DNA of 45,068 nucleotides from Gemmatimonadota bacterium (GTDB taxonomy: Bacteria > Gemmatimonadota > Gemmatimonadetes > Longimicrobiales > Gaopeijiaceae), in the NCBI GenBank assembly GCA_022560615.1, contig JADFSR010000035.1, forward strand, positions 1 through 45,068, given 5' to 3'. This document shows, one piece after another, positions 42,361 to 45,068 of the stretch. How positions within the stretch are numbered: position 1 is the first letter of the stretch; every line of letters starts with the position of its first letter. The translations under genes were made by a program, and so were the position numbers. Under the pieces are notes generated by a model. The model worked only from the letters and a program-made list of their open reading frames with translations. It searched no databases and was not told the DNA's origin.

Positions 42361-43575
42361 CTACTCGTACCGTAGGGCGTCGATCGGATCCAGCAAAGAT
42401 GCCCTACGCGCGGGCCAGATGCCGAAGAAGAGCCCGATCGCGGCGCTGAAGCCGAGCGCGACCGCCACCGACTGGGGTGCCACAACCGTCTCCCACTCGG
42501 CGATCCTCGTCATCATCTCCGCCGCCCCGTAGCCGACGGCCACCCCCAGGACGCCGCCCAGGACACACAGGAAGAGCGCCTCGACCAGGAATTGGGTCAT
42601 GATCGCGCGGCGCGTCGCGCCCAGCGCCTTGCGCACACCGATCTCGCGAGTGCGCTCGGTCACCGACACCAGCATGATGTTCATGATGCCGATGCCCCCT
42701 ACGAGCAGGCTCACTGCCGCGATCCCCGCCAGCAACAGCGTGAACGTCTCGTTCGTCTCGTTGAACGTTGCGAGAAGGTCCGCTGAGTTGCGGATGTTGA
42801 AATCCGCCTCCTCGCCGGGGCGAATGCGATGCTCTCGACGCATGACTCGATCGATCTCGCCGTACGCCTTGTCGAGTTCCTCGGTGTGCTGCGTCGCGGC
42901 ATAGATCGCGTTCAGCCGGTCACGGCCCCCCATCACACGAAACTGTGCCGTGGACTGCGGAATGAATATCTGGTCGTCCGGCCGCACCCAGGCGGCGTCG
43001 CCCTTCTCCGCGAGCACCCCGATGACCTCGAAGGGGATGCCCCGAAGCTGAATCGTCTGGCCGATGAGCAACTCGGGAGGAGTCTCGCCGAGACTCGTGG
43101 GCAGATTGTGCCCGAGGACGGCGACACGTCGGCGCCCGCGCAGTTCACCCTCGGTGAAGAAGCGCCCGGCGACGAGCTCGTGGTGGTAGATCTCGAAGTA
43201 CTCCGGCCATACGCCCATCAGCGTGTTGCTGGAGTTCCAACGCAGGTAGGTGACCTGCATCCGCGATTGCAGCTCAGGCGACACCTTCAGGAGCCCGATC
43301 GTCGCACTCCTGAGGGCCTCGGCATCTTCGATCTTCAACCGTGCGTCCCCGCGCGAGACACCCCCCCAGAACTGCTGGCCGGGACGGATCGTGAGAACCG
43401 TGGTACCCATGCTCTCGATCTGCTGCTGCACGCGCTGCTGCGCTCCCTCACCGAGCGCGACCATGGTGATCACCGCCCCGACACCGATAACGATGCCGAG
43501 GGTGGTCAGGACGGAGCGCAGGGCGTTGGCGCGTATCGCGCCCATCGCGACCGCGATGATCTCGAAGACAAGCAT
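42361..43575 (-). CDS. MacB/FtsX-type ABC transporter permease
   Basis: A 404-aa permease without an ATPase domain. An N-terminal membrane helix (about 20-42, LTTLGIVIGVGAVITMVALG) precedes the periplasmic MacB_PCD domain (about 45-260). Three C-terminal helices follow: about 278-302 with the typical VSVTERTREIGVRKALGATR coupling segment after it, then about 328-352 and 370-390. MacB-type systems couple ATP hydrolysis in the cytoplasm to extrusion via a periplasmic adaptor. The partner adaptor lies 10 nt upstream on the same strand. The ATP-binding subunit is not between them and is likely beyond the right edge of the window. It could export a peptide, lipid or drug. Confidence 0.92.
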   Translation of the reverse strand: MLVFEIIAVAMGAIRANALRSVLTTLGIVIGVGAVITMVALGEGAQQRVQQQIESMGTTVLTIRPGQQFWGGVSRGDARLKIEDAEALRSATIGLLKVSPELQSRMQVTYLRWNSSNTLMGVWPEYFEIYHHELVAGRFFTEGELRGRRRVAVLGHNLPTSLGETPPELLIGQTIQLRGIPFEVIGVLAEKGDAAWVRPDDQIFIPQSTAQFRVMGGRDRLNAIYAATQHTEELDKAYGEIDRVMRREHRIRPGEEADFNIRNSADLLATFNETNETFTLLLAGIAAVSLLVGGIGIMNIMLVSVTERTREIGVRKALGATRRAIMTQFLVEALFLCVLGGVLGVAVGYGAAEMMTRIAEWETVVAPQSVAVALGFSAAIGLFFGIWPARRASLLDPIDALRYE

Positions 43576-43585
43576 GGATCAGCCG

Positions 43586-45068
43586 CTACCTGCGAGGCCC
43601 GCGTCCACCGCCCATGCCGCGTGTCGAACCGCCGAACGGGTTACCCCCGCCCATGCGCTCCCGCATGCGGTCGAGGAACGCCTGCTGTTGGGCCATGAGC
43701 TGCGCAGCGCCAACGACGACAAGAACCTCGCCTTCCTCGACGCCGCTCACGATCTCCGTACGGTCCCAGTCGTTGAGGCCGATCTGCACTTGTCGCGGCA
43801 CCGGCACCGAGTCAGCACCCATTACGAATACGACCGCCGCCCGGGACTGGCGCGGCGGTCCACCCTCTCCACCGGAGCCAGCGAAACCCGCCATCGCACT
43901 CTGGATGCGTGCGCGCATCTCATCCTGGGTGATTTCTCCTGCCTCGAGTTGAGCTCGAAGCGCTTGCATTTGAGCGGCGGCAGCTCCGCCTTGACCGCCT
44001 CCGCGCTGACCGTCAAAACCAGCGCTCTGTCCGTCGCCCCCGCCCCGCTGACCACGTCCGGCATTCTGACCGCCGCCGCGCTGGGCACCGTCGCCGCCGC
44101 GGCCAGCTCCTTGACCTCCCTCACGACCTCTATTGAAGCCACCTCTGCTGAAGCCACCTCTGCCGGAGCCCATGAACGCGGTCAGATCCATGTTTTCCAC
44201 GTCGAGGCCGAGCGCCATCGCCGCCGGACCGACATCGGTCGTCTTCACGATCGCGTTGTTGGGCACGACGAGAACATTCACAGCCTCATCCACCATCACT
44301 TCGACCTCAGCGTTCATGCCCGGCATCAAGAGCCGTCCGCGATTGTCGATGCTCACGATGACCGCGAACATCGTCACGTTCTGCTCGACGGTCGCTTGCG
44401 GCTCGATCTTCTGGACCTCGCCCTGGAAGGTGCGATCGGGGAATGCCTCCACCGTTACGTTGGCGACCATCCCGGGTCTCAGCTGACCCATGTCTGTTTC
44501 GTCGACCAGCGTGCGCACCTGCATTTCGCCGAGATTCGCCATGAGGAAGAGCGTGGTGCCACCCGACACGTTACCGGAGGCGGACTGAATGACCATGCCC
44601 TCTTCGACGTTTTTCTGGATGATCGTGCCCGTCATAGGCGCCGTAATGCGCACGTCCTCGAGTTGGAGCACCGCGAGCTCGTGGTTCGTGCGAGCCTTCA
44701 CGAGGTTGGCCCTCGAGTTGGCATACTCGACCCGAGCCCCTTCGTGCTCTTGAGCCGTGATGACGTCCCGCTCGAGCAGAAGTGTCGAGCGATCGATCTG
44801 GGATTCGGCAATCTCGAGCCGCACCTGCGCCACCTCGAGGTCCGCTTCGGTTTGATCGAAACGGTTCTGCACGTCTCGAGGGTCGATGTCCGCGAGCAGC
44901 TGCCCAGGCCGTACCTCGTCGCCAATGTCGGCGTGCAGCCTGAGAATCTCTCCGGACGCTTTCGACTTGACCTCGACCTCGCGGATCGGCTCCACCGTCC
45001 CGGTGGCCTCCGCGCTGATCAGGAGATTTGCTCGCACGACCTCAACGGTCTCGAAGCTCGAGACGGCT
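43586..45068 (-). CDS. MacA/HlyD-type periplasmic adaptor, N-terminus outside window
   Basis: The frame remains open to the right edge, reading AVSSFETVEVVRANLLISAEA at its start, so the signal anchor is missing. Present in order are the lipoyl-like half (GTVEPIREVEVKSKASGEIL), a coiled-coil hairpin (QTEADLEVAQVRLEIAESQI and LVKARTNHELAVLQLEDVRI), the returning lipoyl half (APMTGTIIQKNVEEGMVI), beta-barrel (MGQLRPGMVANVTVEAFPDR) and the membrane-proximal region. The unusual feature is an insert at about 43982-44170, some 60 residues almost entirely Gly, Arg, Gln and Asp in RGG-like repeats (GRGGFSRGGFNRGREGGQGA). It is followed by a helical stretch (AQMQALRAQLEAGEITQDEM). A downstream MacB-type permease makes this a tripartite exporter adaptor. 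Confidence 0.92.
   Translation of the reverse strand, partial: AVSSFETVEVVRANLLISAEATGTVEPIREVEVKSKASGEILRLHADIGDEVRPGQLLADIDPRDVQNRFDQTEADLEVAQVRLEIAESQIDRSTLLLERDVITAQEHEGARVEYANSRANLVKARTNHELAVLQLEDVRITAPMTGTIIQKNVEEGMVIQSASGNVSGGTTLFLMANLGEMQVRTLVDETDMGQLRPGMVANVTVEAFPDRTFQGEVQKIEPQATVEQNVTMFAVIVSIDNRGRLLMPGMNAEVEVMVDEAVNVLVVPNNAIVKTTDVGPAAMALGLDVENMDLTAFMGSGRGGFSRGGFNRGREGGQGAGRGGDGAQRGGGQNAGRGQRGGGDGQSAGFDGQRGGGQGGAAAAQMQALRAQLEAGEITQDEMRARIQSAMAGFAGSGGEGGPPRQSRAAVVFVMGADSVPVPRQVQIGLNDWDRTEIVSGVEEGEVLVVVGAAQLMAQQQAFLDRMRERMGGGNPFGGSTRGMGGGRGPRR

Overview
The window is a high-G+C (by eye) Gram-negative bacterial chromosome segment with compact, mostly unidirectional gene blocks, many GTG starts and many 1-4 nt stop/start overlaps. 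An outer membrane is clear from LptF/LptG, a TonB-dependent receptor and a SprA-type giant outer-membrane protein. SprA together with type IV pilus ATPases, WD40/TolB-like propellers and a carboxypeptidase-regulatory-like protein suggests a member of the FCB-type lineages, most likely Gemmatimonadota. That assignment is inference from gene content, not from a marker gene.

Layout. 1-2053: C-terminal part of a tannase/feruloyl esterase-family enzyme, followed by an insertion-sequence graveyard (frameshifted IstB of an IS21-type element with its terminal repeats, then the C-terminal stub of an IS5-type transposase). 2183-8396 (minus strand): sensor histidine kinase and OmpR-type regulator, then a TPR/TolB-propeller protein and a di-heme cytochrome c peroxidase. 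8397-9078: a gene-free stretch with a tRNA-Pro(UGG) fragment, decamer direct repeats of integrase arm-site type, and paired direct and inverted repeats; it looks like an integration-site scar. 9079-13972 (minus): a type IV pilus/DNA-uptake block, ComEA-like protein, PilB, PilT and PilC. 14055-14423: a TIR-bounded repeat element. 14427-20546 (minus): a 2039-aa SprA-like protein, divergent from lptF-lptG (20634-23161).

23194-24096 (minus) encodes a DapF-fold protein in which both catalytic cysteines are serine. Divergent from it, 24314-29883 is a methionine/one-carbon operon: full-length cobalamin-dependent MetH, and a fused homocysteine methyltransferase/methylenetetrahydrofolate reductase. 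The operon is preceded by a leader with an intrinsic terminator and a mutually exclusive upstream helix, i.e. a probable riboswitch or attenuator of unrecognised class. A second, divergent MTHFR-like gene is coupled to Xaa-Pro aminopeptidase (29914-32108, minus).

32220-37020: a carboxypeptidase-regulatory-like secreted protein, a TonB-dependent receptor and a small envelope protein. 37049-39658 (minus): a small membrane protein, a second copy of the TIR-bounded repeat (37302-37612), threonine synthase and a CPBP intramembrane protease. 39810-42360: an ECF sigma factor, zinc-finger anti-sigma factor and twin-PDZ protein, probably one envelope-stress unit. 42361-45068 (minus): a MacB-type permease and a MacA-type adaptor cut by the window edge.

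The most interesting signals are the metH leader, the Ser/Ser DapF paralogue, the two inverted copies of a TIR-bounded element whose outer ends abut and apparently supply the TAG stop codons of sprA and thrC, and the tRNA-Pro fragment with arm-type repeats.
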